Part shown: piece after piece, positions 10,381 through 20,557 of the stretch
Numbering within the stretch: the stretch's first letter is position 1
How the letters are laid out: every line of letters starts with the position of its first letter
Assembly (NCBI RefSeq): GCF_035046485.1
Contig: NC_085138.1
Coordinates: 331,062,421 to 331,126,420 of the forward strand
Source: Aedes albopictus
Lineage: Eukaryota > Arthropoda > Insecta > Diptera > Culicidae
Direction: 5' to 3'
Length of the DNA stretch: 64,000 nucleotides
Notes under the pieces: generated by a model
The model's input: the letters and a program-made list of their open reading frames with translations, nothing else
The model's database searches: none
Told to the model about the DNA's origin: nothing
Position numbers and translations under genes: made by a program

Positions 10381-13300
10381 TAGCATGGATTACAGTCCTG
10401 GGGTCTGACGAACCTCCCCGCTTGGGAGTCAGCCACGTAGTCGTCGGCTAAGAATAGGATTACTAGACCCAAATCAAGGTGACCCGTGCTGAAGAATGAG
10501 TAATCGAGAGGGTATAAAAATGCTAATCGTTAGCGGAGCCCGTGGAATACCTGCACCTGGGCATCACCCCCCACAGTATTTCGTCCCTTACCGCGTTAAT
10601 GCAGGGCTCTGGCGTGGTGGACCTCTATTTCCGTGAAACTCGTGGGATTAACTATGAAGACAAATCAATTAGGAGGTAGTGATAGTGGCGTGGCTAACCC
10701 CTTCGCAACAAGTGGGTTGGCGAGGTCTTCGAGCGAGGAGGCAGGAGCAGGAAGCTACGCATGCAGCTCCAGCGTGGGAGCTCCGATTCATTCCCCGGCT
10801 CTAGCATATTGGTGGAGGGAGATATTGGACGGAGCCTGGTTGATCAAGACCATCAACCGATGTCCGCGATGGAGGTGGCTGAGCAGCAACTTGCCAAGAT
10901 CATCGACTTTGCGTCCACGAAGTCCAACATGAGTAAGGACCTGAAAACGGTCCTGTTGCGACTTCGTAAGTAGATGGACGATGCCAAACAGGATCACGTG
11001 AGAACCGTGAAGACTGCAACAGCTGCGGAAATGGTGAAAATTAAGATTACGAAGTCTACCCAGACAGAGGCCTTCGCTTTCACAAGAAGTCCTAAAGGTG
11101 TGGCGAATGCGACTACTTGTGATAATCATTCGCAGAAGCGGGTGAGGCAGCTTTCAAGTAGGGAGCTCACTGGCGGTACCCGCAAGCCTAGGAGAATACT
11201 AACCCCGAAGGTCAGCAGTAATGCCGGTAAAGCGGACCCCCGCCAGGCGTCCCGGAAAGCTGGGAAGGGTGGGCCTGAAAAGGCGGGCCCGTCCCGGATG
11301 GAAGGGAACAGGGGGTTGCGACCGTTGATACGCCCTCAGAAACCACAGAATAGGTTGAACCAAGGGGAGAACCTCCCCTTGGAGAAAGTCGAGCTAAAGA
11401 GGAAGAAGACAAACCGCAGGTCGAGGGGAACAGGGACCAGTAGACGAGGTCACCGAAGCGGAAAAGTTCGTCATGGTACTGCGGCAACAGTGCGACGTGC
11501 AGGTGGCCACCGCAGCCGTTCGGCCACGGAAGGGGCCGGCAGGGACACAGGTAGCCTTGGTTGTGCTACCTGTGGGAGACGTAAATAAAGTCCGTTAAAG
11601 CAGGGAGAATCAAAGTAGGCTGGTGCGTATCTCATCTGACCTTCCACGAGCCACCGGAGGTTTTCTTAAGGTGTCTGGAACCAGGACACAAGTTATAGGA
11701 CTGCAAAGGCTCTGACAGGAGCAAACTGTGTAGGAGATGTCGTGCCGAATGCCATAAGGCATAAGGCTGTACGTGTCCACCCATTTGTCCGATTTGTTCC
11801 GGGAAATCCGTGAACAATCGTCAACATAACGGAACCATACGCGAGTATCCATCGGCAACGACAATTGGGTCGCGGATCGGTCCAGAAAAATGGCGACGAT
11901 ATGGACGACGGGTAAATACCCCGTCCAGGAGTTGGTGTCTATTACCTATGAGGGCTTCGTGGTAGCCAAAGTAAACGTGGTCTTCTTCTGCTGCTGTTAT
12001 GTGTCTTTGCAGTGATCGATCGAGCAATTCACGCAGATGCTGGACTGTATGACGACCGTACTGGTCGGAGGTAATAGCGGGTGACTTCAATGCCTGTGCC
12101 GTGGAATTAGGAAGCCGTTTTACGAACCAGTGCGGTCAGCTCCTGCTAGAGACATTGGTCATGCTAGATATCGAAGAGTTGGAACGAAGCGGAGTCGAAC
12201 ATTGACGTTAATTTTTGTAGTCCTGGCCTAACAAGTAGTTCGATGACTACACTTACAGCGATCACCTTGCGGTTCGCTACAGTATCGACTTCAGCAACAG
12301 CAGGCTGCGGGTTGAGGAAGAGGCAGCTAGGCCAAGAAAAAGCCCTCGTACATCATACCTAGACGATGAAATATTTAGGGAAGCGTTTCGCCGCGAGCGA
12401 AAACTACTTGGTAATCTTCTAGCGGTCTCTCGTTTGCGATGCGACTAGGCAAGTCACCGACTTGCTGGTGGACTGGCGGACCTGCACCGTGTCTGCCTGC
12501 GGTCTCTGTCAGAGTGCCAATACCCTGCCAAAGGCAGGGGAACCACTCGGAGACCAGTCGGCATATAGACCAATATGCTTAATCGACACGGCGAAGAAGG
12601 TTCTCGAAAGGATCATTCTCCACAGAATGTTGAGGCACACTGAATGGTCTCTCGAGCAACCAATTCGGCTTCCTGAAGGGGAGGCCGACCGTTGACGCTA
12701 TCCTGTCGGTTACAAAGACAGCCGAGATAGCGTTCCAGCGTAAGAGGAGAGAAATTCGCTACTGTGCAGTAGTGACTCTGGATGTTAGGAACGCGTTCAA
12801 TAGCACCAGTTAGCCGGCTATTGCCGATGGGCTGCTGTGTCTGAGGATACCCGGGTACCTGTACAAGATTTTCGGAAATTACTTCCAGAATCAAGAACTA
12901 GTTCACGACACAGATGTGAGTCGCAAGAGCTTTCACATAACCCAGGCAGTTCCACAAGGTTCCATCCTGAGTCCGGCGTTATGGAATGTCATGTACGACG
13001 AGTTGTTGAGTTTGAAGTTTTCGGTGGGGTGGAAATCTGGTTATTGGGGAAACGGCGGAACACGATTTGTTCGTCTGCCCGCGTTTTCGCCCAATGTTTG
13101 CCCACATGCGGGGAGGACACAACTCAGTACAATCTTGCCCAAAGGATATGTAGGGATGAGTTTGGCTGAAATGCCGTCTCAACGGCTATAACCAACATCG
13201 TCTTGGAGCTACGGAGGAGGTGGCGCGTGGACTTGAAGAATGGCTAGTGCAGACGCTATACAAGATGTGGAACCCTAGGACCTAGGAGTCGGCTACGTAG

Positions 13301-13785
13301 GTCATAACGATAACGGTGCATTGCGGTCGAAATTGACCTTTGCAGCGATTAAGTGGTCGCGGGAAGAACATCCTGGCAGTATTGCTGTCGTGGCGTCGGT
13401 CTACTGGGTTGGATTCGAGCCCGTGGTTGGAAATGGATCCTCGGCAAGGTCGGGGCAGGTGGAGGCCTCATGTCGGCCCGTCCTTCTGTGTGCTGGCTGA
13501 TAGGGCCTTACTTGCGATAAGGTCACATCGCTGTGCACGTAGTGTCAGTTCTTGATACTTGCTGTGCAAATTGAAGCAGGCGTGGTGTTGACCCTGCCTG
13601 CCTTCCGAGGACAAAGGGAGTGGTAAGGGTCACACCGGGGAAACTTTGGTGGAATCCTCAAAGCGAGTCACCGATGTTCGTTGCTGCAGGCTACGCAGCT
13701 AACCTTGAGGGTGCGATGTGCACTAGACTCTCTCCGAAGCAATGTCTTTTTGGTGGTTCCAGAGGGACGAAGGGTTAGGCGGCAA
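10381..13785 (+). pseudogene. R1-clade non-LTR retrotransposon, 5'-complete but internally deleted (copy D)
   Basis: A whole-element relic on plus, parallel to copy A. The 5' UTR (10390-10653) contains CCCGCTTGGGAGTCAGCC, GCTAAGAATAG and GCAGGGCTCTGGCGTGG. ORF1 starts at ATG 10654 and is readable, with an in-frame stop at 10971-10973, through the region equivalent to GLRPLIRPQKPQN (about 11315). Remnants of the gag zinc knuckles follow at 11640-11800, endonuclease pieces at 11870-12420, and RT pieces at 12520-13030 (SAYRPICLID, VPQGSILSPALWN). Two deletions are visible: one joins CQSANT directly to LPKAGEPLGDQ near 12520, and another removes the FADD catalytic box near 13050. The 3' UTR runs to about 13785, where a minus-strand R1 3' end abuts it. 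Confidence 0.8.
10654..11588 (+). pseudogene. ORF1 (gag-like) of R1 copy D, broken
   Basis: The N-terminal part reads MKTNQLGGSDSGVANPFATS and continues through a helix-rich stretch (EVAEQQLAKIIDFASTKSN near 10875-10930) and a basic segment to about 11590. A TAG at 10971-10973 interrupts it. In the intact family this protein ends in CCHC zinc knuckles that bind element RNA; here those motifs are only recognisable in other frames downstream. I infer a nucleic-acid-binding gag-like role from the family and from copy A. Confidence 0.65.
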
Positions 13786-14160
13786 TGGGGATGTATTTTT
13801 TTTTTTATAGAATGAGGAAACCTGTTGGTTAGCAACACCGTAGGAAAACCACATTCTGCACTACCTGGCCTTGCTCCGCGGCACGCCCGTTAGGGATTAC
13901 TTCGTAGAGGAGGGGGGGACTGTGCTTTCGCACTCTCGCTATCATCTGTCAGCCATCACATACGGCGTATCTCTAGGGGGCCAACTCGACTAACTGTTGG
14001 TCGGCCCGCCATTTCCTCTGGAGGTGGAGCACGATTGTGGATACCGTGGTCCACACGGCATTCCACTCGTCCACCCCCGTACACATCCTCTCTATAATGT
14101 TATCGGGAGTAGTATCCCTGTCGGCTGTTCGGGTCCGTATGAAGTTGATCATCAATATTA
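13786..14160 (-). pseudogene. R1-clade 3' end (C-terminal RT region and 3' UTR), 5'-truncated (copy E)
   Basis: On minus, an open stretch (13973-14155) encodes DRDTTPDNIIERMCTG and ELAP, matching the extreme C-terminus of copy B. It is followed by a 3' UTR ending in TCATTCTATAAAAA with a poly(A) tail (seen as T11 on plus at 13799). The same 3' terminal sequence ends copy B at 45873. The tail abuts the 3' UTR of copy D head-on, so two R1 copies meet tail to tail here. Confidence 0.75.
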
Positions 14161-14214
14161 ACTTCTTTTCCCGATCAGCCTAGATAGCTGTGTAGTGTCG
14201 GTAGCGGTTGTCTT

Positions 14215-14375
14215 AATTGGCTAAGAATAACACTACGGACCACCTGTTCCGGGGGTAAAAGTCCACTAAACAGGGAACCCCAATCCAAGGTGTCAGGCGA
14301 CCCGTGCTGAGGGATGGATGGTTGAGGGGGTTTAAAATATGCTCGATCTTTAACGGAGCCCGTAACGTAGGTAGA
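14215..14375 (+). mobile_element. R1-clade 5' UTR fragment
   Basis: GGCTAAGAATA, CAAGGTGTCAGGCGACCCG, TGCTGAGG and GCTCGATCTTTAACGGAGCC occur in the same order as in the 5' UTR of copy A (54460-54590, minus) and of copy D (10440-10540). The coding region is absent; the similarity stops near GCCCGTAACG. The following 125 bases to the foldback element are unrecognised. Confidence 0.7.
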
Positions 14376-15494
14376 TCGCCTTTATGTGTTGCGTTACGGT
14401 CCAAGATCTACCAAACCGAACCCTAGTGACATCCGGTTTGTCAAGTTGGGGTAATGTGTTTTGGTAATAAGGATTCATGGTACAAAGTCCTTGTTACTGG
14501 TGCACGGTGTGCTGAAACACGATTATTATCGAAGTTGCATGAACCTAAAATATTTTTTCGTTATAAGTTAGCCTTAAGCGTGTAGAAAAATATTCTGGGG
14601 GGTAGAAAATCTTTCATCGGGGAAAATTGAAATAAAATGGATTTTAGTATTCTACCATTTTTTCCATATAAAGCAAGTGTTACGCAAAAACAGTTAAATC
14701 AAACTCCACTTTGAAAGACACCTTTCCAATAATTAATTTGAACATCCATAGAGTGTAACAAATGTAGAACATTTTACAATGAATTATAAGTTGTTTAAGA
14801 CGTTCGTTCTATGTGACCAGCCCACTAGAGTCTGCCAAATTTTATATATCAGAATAGCACATAAATTCAATGCCCTCTATGTGAAGGTTCTGCCTCTTAT
14901 CTTTTGTTGAATTTTACTCATAACAAACTCTGACAATGACAATACATCGTCCGAAAGCATAGACGTGACTTGTGAATTTTCAGTCATTACCCGTAGTTCC
15001 TGTCGATGCCAATGGCCCAACTTCCCTTCTAAATGGCAACGTTAGGTTTTTTCTGATGAAACTTATAATAATATTTGATTCTGAGTCAACGATACCAGAA
15101 GCCTAACCAGCATCAATGTTCTTTTATGTGTTGTGATGTGAATTATATTAATATATACCTAGTTTTGTGTGGCAACCCTAAAAAGAGAACATAAAATTTT
15201 AGTAATAAAATTAAATTATTGTGTGCCCTGAAATTGCCTGTAATTATCCTTGTCATTTGCGCGTCCTTGTTTTATTTTTATTTATTTCTTCATTGCAACT
15301 TCAAAACATGAAATTATTTTCTGTAATTGTGTTTAAATTTAAATGATTAAATTTATGTTTGACCTGTTATTATCTTTCAATTGTTGCAATCAGACATTTC
15401 TGCCACCTTCGATAAAATGGGTCATAAAATCACACTGGTCAAATTCGATAAACTGGGTATGAAAAAGGAGTACTCATTTGGCTTCAATTCCATC

Positions 15495-16480
15495 CAACCA
15501 GACGCAGTATGTCTGTGAAAATTGGTGACGTCTCTTCACCGTTCACAGCATGGTCCAGCGTTCTGAAAGGCAGTCATCTTGGATCGTTTCTTCCCCAGCT
15601 GTATATGAATGACGTTAACGTTAACCTTAAATGCATGAAACTTCCACGTCCTGCAGTTGTATTTCACGATAAATGAGCGTCCCGATGCAGCTTTTCTGCA
15701 GCAACAGCTTAAAACTTTTGCTGCATGGTACTCGTCAAATCGGATATCACTAAATTTATCGAAATGCTCTGTCATATCATTCGGCCGCAAAAAGTCCATT
15801 TTCTACTTTGACTACGTAGATAAATTAAAGCGTGAATCGACAGTCAAAGATCTCGGAGTTCTGTTTGACACAAAACTGCCATTCGGTTTTGGTTTCGCCT
15901 CGCCCTCACCAAGAAGTTTAAGGACATCTACAGCTGGGCCAAAGGCTGAAAGTCTCTTAAATAAAGACAAATCAATCAATCAACATCTACAGCTTGAAGT
16001 CGCTATATTGCTCAAAAGTGCGCCCCATCTTGGAATACTCGGTTGGTGTCTGGAATTCTTATTATAACATTGAAATTCGTCGCATTGAAAGAGTACAGCG
16101 TAAATATATTCGTTTTTCTCTACGTCATGTCAGGTAGAGGAATCCGCTAACATTGACAAGCTGTAAAAGCCATTGTCAGCTTATTAATTTGGACCTTTCA
16201 GTGCGAGACGCAATGTGGTCAAAGTTTATTTTGTTGGCGATCTTATTCAAGGCAACATTGATTGTCCAGCACATCAACACACGCCAACGTAGTCTTAGAT
16301 CTCATCCGTTCCTAAATCTTCCATCAGCAAACACCAATTACAGCATGAATTACAGCCTACATGAGCCAATTCGTGGTATTTCTTGTTTGTTCAATATTTG
16401 TTATTCTGAATTTTTTGTGCTGAAACTTGCATTTTTTGTTATCGAACTTGCATTGAATATATTACGTCTATACTTAAGGA
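15495..16480 (+). pseudogene. Non-LTR reverse transcriptase remnant (clade uncertain)
   Basis: Plus-strand pieces of a non-LTR reverse transcriptase: KGSHLGSFLPQLYMNDV near 15565-15620 (the family's PQGSHLGP...LYINDV block), SLNLSKCSVISFGRKKS near 15745-15800, and RESTVKDLGVLFDTKLPF near 15833-15890. These are followed by PILEYSVGVWN, RRIERVQRKYI and the C-terminal block to about 16490. The FADD box is not found, and there are stops and frameshifts. A 47 bp insertion with a clean target duplication lies at 15936-15982. The motifs suggest a Jockey/CR1-type element, not the R1 or RTE types seen elsewhere in the window, but I cannot fix the clade. It lies in the centre of foldback Y. Confidence 0.75.
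15936..15982 (+). mobile_element. 47 bp retroposed fragment with 12 bp target duplication
   Basis: ACATCTACAGCT occurs at 15924-15935 and again at 15983-15994. The 47 bases between start GGGCCAAAGGCTGAAAG, contain AATAAA and end in (ATCA)n. Deleting the insert and one duplicate restores the RT reading frame across the point. This looks like an extremely 5'-truncated 3' end of a retroelement or SINE. Confidence 0.8.
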
Positions 16481-16554
16481 TGATTCATTAACAGATTGTT
16501 GTAAGTGAAATTCTACAAGAGATAAGAGGTAGAATCTTCACATATAGGGCATTG

Positions 16555-16732
16555 CATTTTTTTTTCTATCTGTATTAACGAGGTTTTTAGCCCTAGGCTA
16601 GTTCATCTCGTTTTACTTCCCTTCCGAAGGAAGAACCCACATTTTTATGTGAGTTTGTCCGGAGTGGGATTCGAACCAAGGTCCTCGGCGTGATAGTCAG
16701 GTGATTTAACCACCACATCAGGTCCGCTCCCT
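16555..16732 (-). mobile_element. tRNA-derived SINE (family S2)
   Basis: Reading on minus: a tRNA-like head with B box (GGTTCGAATCCCACTCC, complement near 16668-16684), then a body with AACCTCGTTAATACAG and an A-rich tail (T run at 16556). The flanking GGGCATTG at 16547-16554 and 16733-16740 is the target duplication within foldback Y. A second copy of the same family lies on plus at 62882-63030 and shares GAGGACCT, CCCACTCC and CTCGTTAATACAG. Confidence 0.8.
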
Positions 16733-17154
16733 GGGCATTGAATTTAAGCGCTATTCATATATCTGATATATGGATTTTGGCAGACTCTAGTGGGCTGGTC
16801 ACATAGAACGAACGTCTCAAATAACTTGCAATTCGTTGTAAAATGTTTTACATTTATTTTACTCTATGGATGTTTAATTTTATGATTGCAAAGGTGACTT
16901 TTAAAGAGGAGTTTGTCCTACCTGTTTTTGCGTAACACTAGCTGTATATCAAAAAACCCTAATTAATCCACCTCGCGGTGATGGCGCCTTTCTCGTGCCT
17001 TCGAAACCCCATTTCAATAAAACTCAAGCGTATATCACACGTGTATAGTGTGTATATCGCACTTTCATACAATTAACAGAAATCCATTTCATGATACCAG
17101 AAATCATATCGTTTATCTGGCTTTTAATGTTTTAGCCTCAAACTCTTAAGAAAA

Positions 17155-17890
17155 GGACGCTATCTTGAATTTGAAGTCGCCATTTAGGATTTGAGATTGC
17201 CATCATGGATGTTCTGATCGCCATTTTTGGCGTCCAGGCATCTTCCCTACGAAAAATATACTTCATTAAACAGCCGCCATCTTAAATTTGGAGCCACCAT
17301 CTTGGATTTTGGACCAACATCTTGGATATTCTAGTCGCCATTTTTGGAATCCAGACATCATCCCCATACCAAATATACCAATAATGCATTGTTTCAGGCC
17401 CTAAAACTCCATTAAACAGCCGCGATCTTAAATTCGGAGCCGCCATCTTAAATTTTAAATCGCCAACTTCATTAAACAGCCGTTAGAGCCTAAATCTCCA
17501 TCAAACAGTCGCCATCTTGAAACTGAAGCCGCCATCTTGGATCTTAGATCGCCATCTTGTACATTCTGGTCGCCATTTTTTGACTCCGAACATCTTCCCC
17601 ATACCAAATATACCCATATTGCATGGTTTTAGAGCCTTAAACATCTTTAAACAAACGCCATCTTGAATTTGATGCCACCATCCTAGATTTCAGACCGCCA
17701 TCTTGGATATTCTAGTCGCCATTTTAGGAGTCCAGACATCTTCCCTATATCAAATATTCCCATATAGCATGCTTTAAGAGCCCCTATTAAACAGCCACCA
17801 TATTGAATTTTGAGCCGCCACCTTGAACATTTGGCTGCCGTCTTGAATATTGGGTCGACATCGTGGAGCTTCTGGTCTCCAGTGTTGATT
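17155..17890 (+). repeat. CCATCTTG-type tandem repeat, roughly 140 bp period
   Basis: Degenerate higher-order repeats contain ATTAAACAGCCGCCATCTT, TATTCTAGTCGCCATTTTTGG and CCAGACATCTTCCCCATACC. Blocks such as TTAAACAGCC recur at about 17267, 17412, 17503, 17650 and 17788. Within each unit the motif GCCGCCATCTTGGAT is itself repeated. It lies inside X1 and has no counterpart in X2. Confidence 0.75.
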
Positions 17891-18012
17891 TCCGCACAAA
17901 ACTCGCCAACCATGCTAAAGATTACAAAAATCGCCGCAGTTTGATGTATCGCATAAGGGGCTAGTTCAGCTTTATATACGGCCAGTTCCACCGGTGCTGG
18001 TCCGGATCACTG

Positions 18013-18293
18013 AAATGGCCATAACTCCGGAACGCCTTGGCCGATCTGCACCATTTTTGATAGCAAACAATTCCGGTTCGATTCAAGCTATAATCCGAAA
18101 AATCGACCAATGGGAAGAGCCTTAAACGTGACTGAACTTATTTTTCGCACATACATACATGCACATAATCTCAATTCGTTGAACTGAGTTGATTGGTATA
18201 TGTGACTTGATCCTCCGAGCCTTTTTTCGAAAAATCGTTTTTTGAGTGAACATATAGTTTTTTAGTACACTAAGTGTACGAGATAGGCAAAAC
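18013..18293 (+). repeat. X-family terminal module, internal copy
   Basis: Begins near CATAACTCCGGAACG and ends GTACACTAAGTGTACGAG followed by ATAGGC. It carries the block CTCAATTCGTTGAACTGAG and TTGATTGGTATATG and a short GTGAACATATAG. The same module ends X1 at 19483-19799 and (inverted) X2 at 32669-33050. Its presence in the middle of X1 suggests X1 arose from two elements or an internal duplication. Confidence 0.7.
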
Positions 18294-18579
18294 ACTACTT
18301 TCGAGCTATTTTGCTTCAGTTATCTAACTAAACCAATAGATTCCAAGATCTTTTTTGGTAGCAAATTAAATAATCTTTCAAATGCGATAAGTTTGACCAT
18401 TTTTAAGTTATAGTCAGTTTAAGACAAGTAAAGTCAAAAACATGAAAAGTTCAATTACTACGTAACGGTTGAGATTTGACCATATGCGTAAAACATTTTT
18501 TTCACCGGTCTGAACCTGTTAGCTTGCTAACGTTCATAAAGTTATCAAAAAATCCTAGCTTTGCTGTGTCGCATACATA

Positions 18580-19470
18580 GGTTCAGTTCAATTTTATTTT
18601 TAGTCGCTTTCGGAGGGACACCCGGAACTGGTTACGACACTACCGGCTGACCCCAATGTGGTCCTAACCTATTTCGTTGATAACCACATCCGTCAGGACA
18701 TCCGGAACCGGTTCCGGACCACTACCGGTTCAGATATGGTCTGATACTGTTTTCCTGCTTACCGTTCATAAGATTCTCGAAAATGCCGCTGTTTGATGTG
18801 TCGCATGCATCGGTTTGGTTCACTTTTATATTTGTCCATTTCCGGCGCGACACCCGGAACTGGTTCCGGAATACAACCGGCTGTCTCTGATGTGGTCCTA
18901 ACCTATTTCTTCGATAACCAGTCATCAGGTTATAAGAAAAGCCGTTATTTGTTGTATCGCATGCATGGGCTTGGTACTTTTTTATATTTGGCCACATCCG
19001 TCGGGACCCCCGGAACCGGTTCCGGTACTCTACTGGTTCAGATACGGTCCAATATTGTTTTCCTGCTAACCGTTCATCAGGTTATCGAAAATTCCGCTGT
19101 TTGATGTGTCGCATGCATGGGTTTGGTACTCTTTTATATTTGACCACTTCCGGCGGGACATCCGGAAGCGGTTCCGGAACACTACCGGTTCAGATGTGGT
19201 CCGATACTGTTTTCCTGCTAACCGTTCATCAGATTATCGAAAAAGCCGCTGTTTGATGTGTCGCATGCATTAGTTATGTTCAATTTGATATTTGGCCACT
19301 TCCGGCGGGACACCCAGAACCGGTTCCGGAACACTACCGGTTCAGATATGGTCTGAGACTATTTTCCTGCTTACCGTTCATCACATAATCGTAAATGCCG
19401 TGGTTTGATGGGTCACATGCATGGGTTTGGTGCATTTTCATGTCTGGCACCTTCCAGGGGTACCGATCCG
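18580..19470 (+). repeat. 152 bp satellite-like tandem array in X1
   Basis: Five to six units are recognised by GTTTTCCTGCTAACCGTTCA, GCTGTTTGATGTGTCGCATG and CCGGTTCCGGAACACTACC. The landmark GTTTTCCTGC or its variant starts at 18749, 19057, 19209 and 19361, giving 152 bp spacing (308 bp across two units). X2 carries the same unit, inverted, with 152 bp spacing. Confidence 0.85.
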
Positions 19471-19616
19471 GAACACCTAAATGGCCATAACTCCGGAACG
19501 GCTGGACCGATCCGAACCATTTTCAATAGGAAACAATGGGACCAGATTCCGCGTCGAATGAGCCGTCGATCGTTAAAATCGGTTGATATTTACTATCTAA
19601 AAGTGAGGTGACCTTT

Positions 19617-19676
19617 TTTTGTACACATACACACACACATACATACACACACACACACATACACACACACAGACAT
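19617..19676 (+). repeat. (AC)n microsatellite
   Basis: Imperfect CA/CATA dinucleotide run within the terminal module of X1. The matching place in X2 holds the (TG)n run at 32792-32893. Confidence 0.9.
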
Positions 19677-19959
19677 CATCTCAACTCGTCGAGCTGAGTC
19701 GATTGGTATATGAAACTTGCCCCTCCGGGGGCTCTATCAAAATTTCATTTTTGGAGTGAACATATAGCCTTTCGGTACACCTTGGTGCACGAGAAAGGCA
19801 AAAATGGTAGAATACTAAAATCAATTTTATTTCAATTTTCCTTGATGAAAGATTTTCTACCCCCCAGAATCTTTTTCTACACGCTTAAGGCTAACTTATA
19901 ACGAAAAAATATTTTAGGTTCATGCAACTTCGATAATAATCGTGTTTCAGCACACCGTG

Positions 19960-20459
19960 ATGGTGACAGTTTCTAAAATTGCATTTATTCTGCCTTGCTG
20001 ATAGTTAAAGAATCGGACTTTGCCCACCCGAGACTACACTTGATGTTAGGAAAACAAACATGCTTTACGTATCTAACTGCGTACTAACCTATCAAGGACT
20101 GTTAAGTTCTGGTAATTCAAGGACTCACGTGCATTCTTATTGCAGAACACATTCTCTAATTTGACAGAGTTTTGCAACTAGCCTAAAGTCCCGGGTTTTT
20201 CTTTGTTGTCCTAGGACTAAACTAGAAGCATGACATGGATGGGGCTAGAGTTCCGATGCATGGATAAATACCAGTACCACCGTTTTGTTTTTCTCAGAAT
20301 TCAAATAGATTGTGTTTGATTAGGGGCGCTCTTTCACTGGGATTTAAATCTCTATGGTAACGGGACCTTTTTATCGCAATCTATTTCTTGCACCTCTGGG
20401 ATAACAAAACAGGAACTGTACAGAAATCGATGCTTCATTGCCTCTCAATGACAATGGAG
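19960..20459. other. Unrecognised DNA
   Basis: No domain or repeat recognised. It may be upstream sequence of the plus-strand poly(A)-ending element described next. Confidence 0.4.
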
Positions 20460-20557
20460 TAGTACGACATGCACTAAATACTAAGGATACGGGTAATGCC
20501 ACAAAAGATCTAAATACTGGTCGTAGTGGCTCACCCGAACAGAGGAAAAAAAAAATC
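20460..20557 (+). mobile_element. 3' end of a plus-strand retroelement (poly(A) tail)
   Basis: A terminal stretch (GGATACGGGTAATGCCAC ... CACCCGAACAGAGG) ends in A10 immediately before the R1 copy C coding sequence resumes on minus at 20558. The abrupt poly(A) junction inside a reading frame suggests an insertion whose 5' boundary I cannot locate. Confidence 0.5.

Larger units (their letters stand above)
16957..19799 (+). mobile_element. Satellite-cored composite element X1 (2.84 kb)
   Basis: It starts CCCTAATTAATCCACCTCGC and ends GCACGAGAAAGGC, flanked on both sides by AAAAA. An opposite-strand relative, X2 (32669-35410), has the same termini (TTAATCCACCTAG... and ...CGAGAAAGGC) and the same A5 flanks. 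Contents in order: a CCATCTTG-type tandem region (17155-17890), a first copy of a 280 bp terminal module (18013-18293), a 152 bp tandem array (18580-19470) and a second terminal module (19483-19799). No coding sequence is recognised. The interruption of foldback Y shows it is a genuine insertion. The transposition mechanism is unknown to me. Confidence 0.75.
14503..19959. mobile_element. Long foldback element Y, interrupted
   Basis: Outer arms: 14503-14665 (starting CACGGTGTGCTGAAACACG) is the inverted counterpart of 19800-19959 (ending CGTGTTTCAGCACACCGTG). Inner arms: 14666-14935 pairs with 16495-16956, which is itself broken by a SINE at 16555-16732. X1 (16957-19799) splits the right arm. 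Removing the SINE and X1 leaves about 430 bp arms around a 1.5 kb centre that contains a broken reverse transcriptase. No transposase is recognised. The exact target duplication is unclear (flanks ACTGGTG and ATGGTG). Confidence 0.75.

Noticed and set aside
10974..11588. Independent Lys/Arg-rich gene
   Set aside because: It is the continuation of copy D ORF1 after an in-frame stop.
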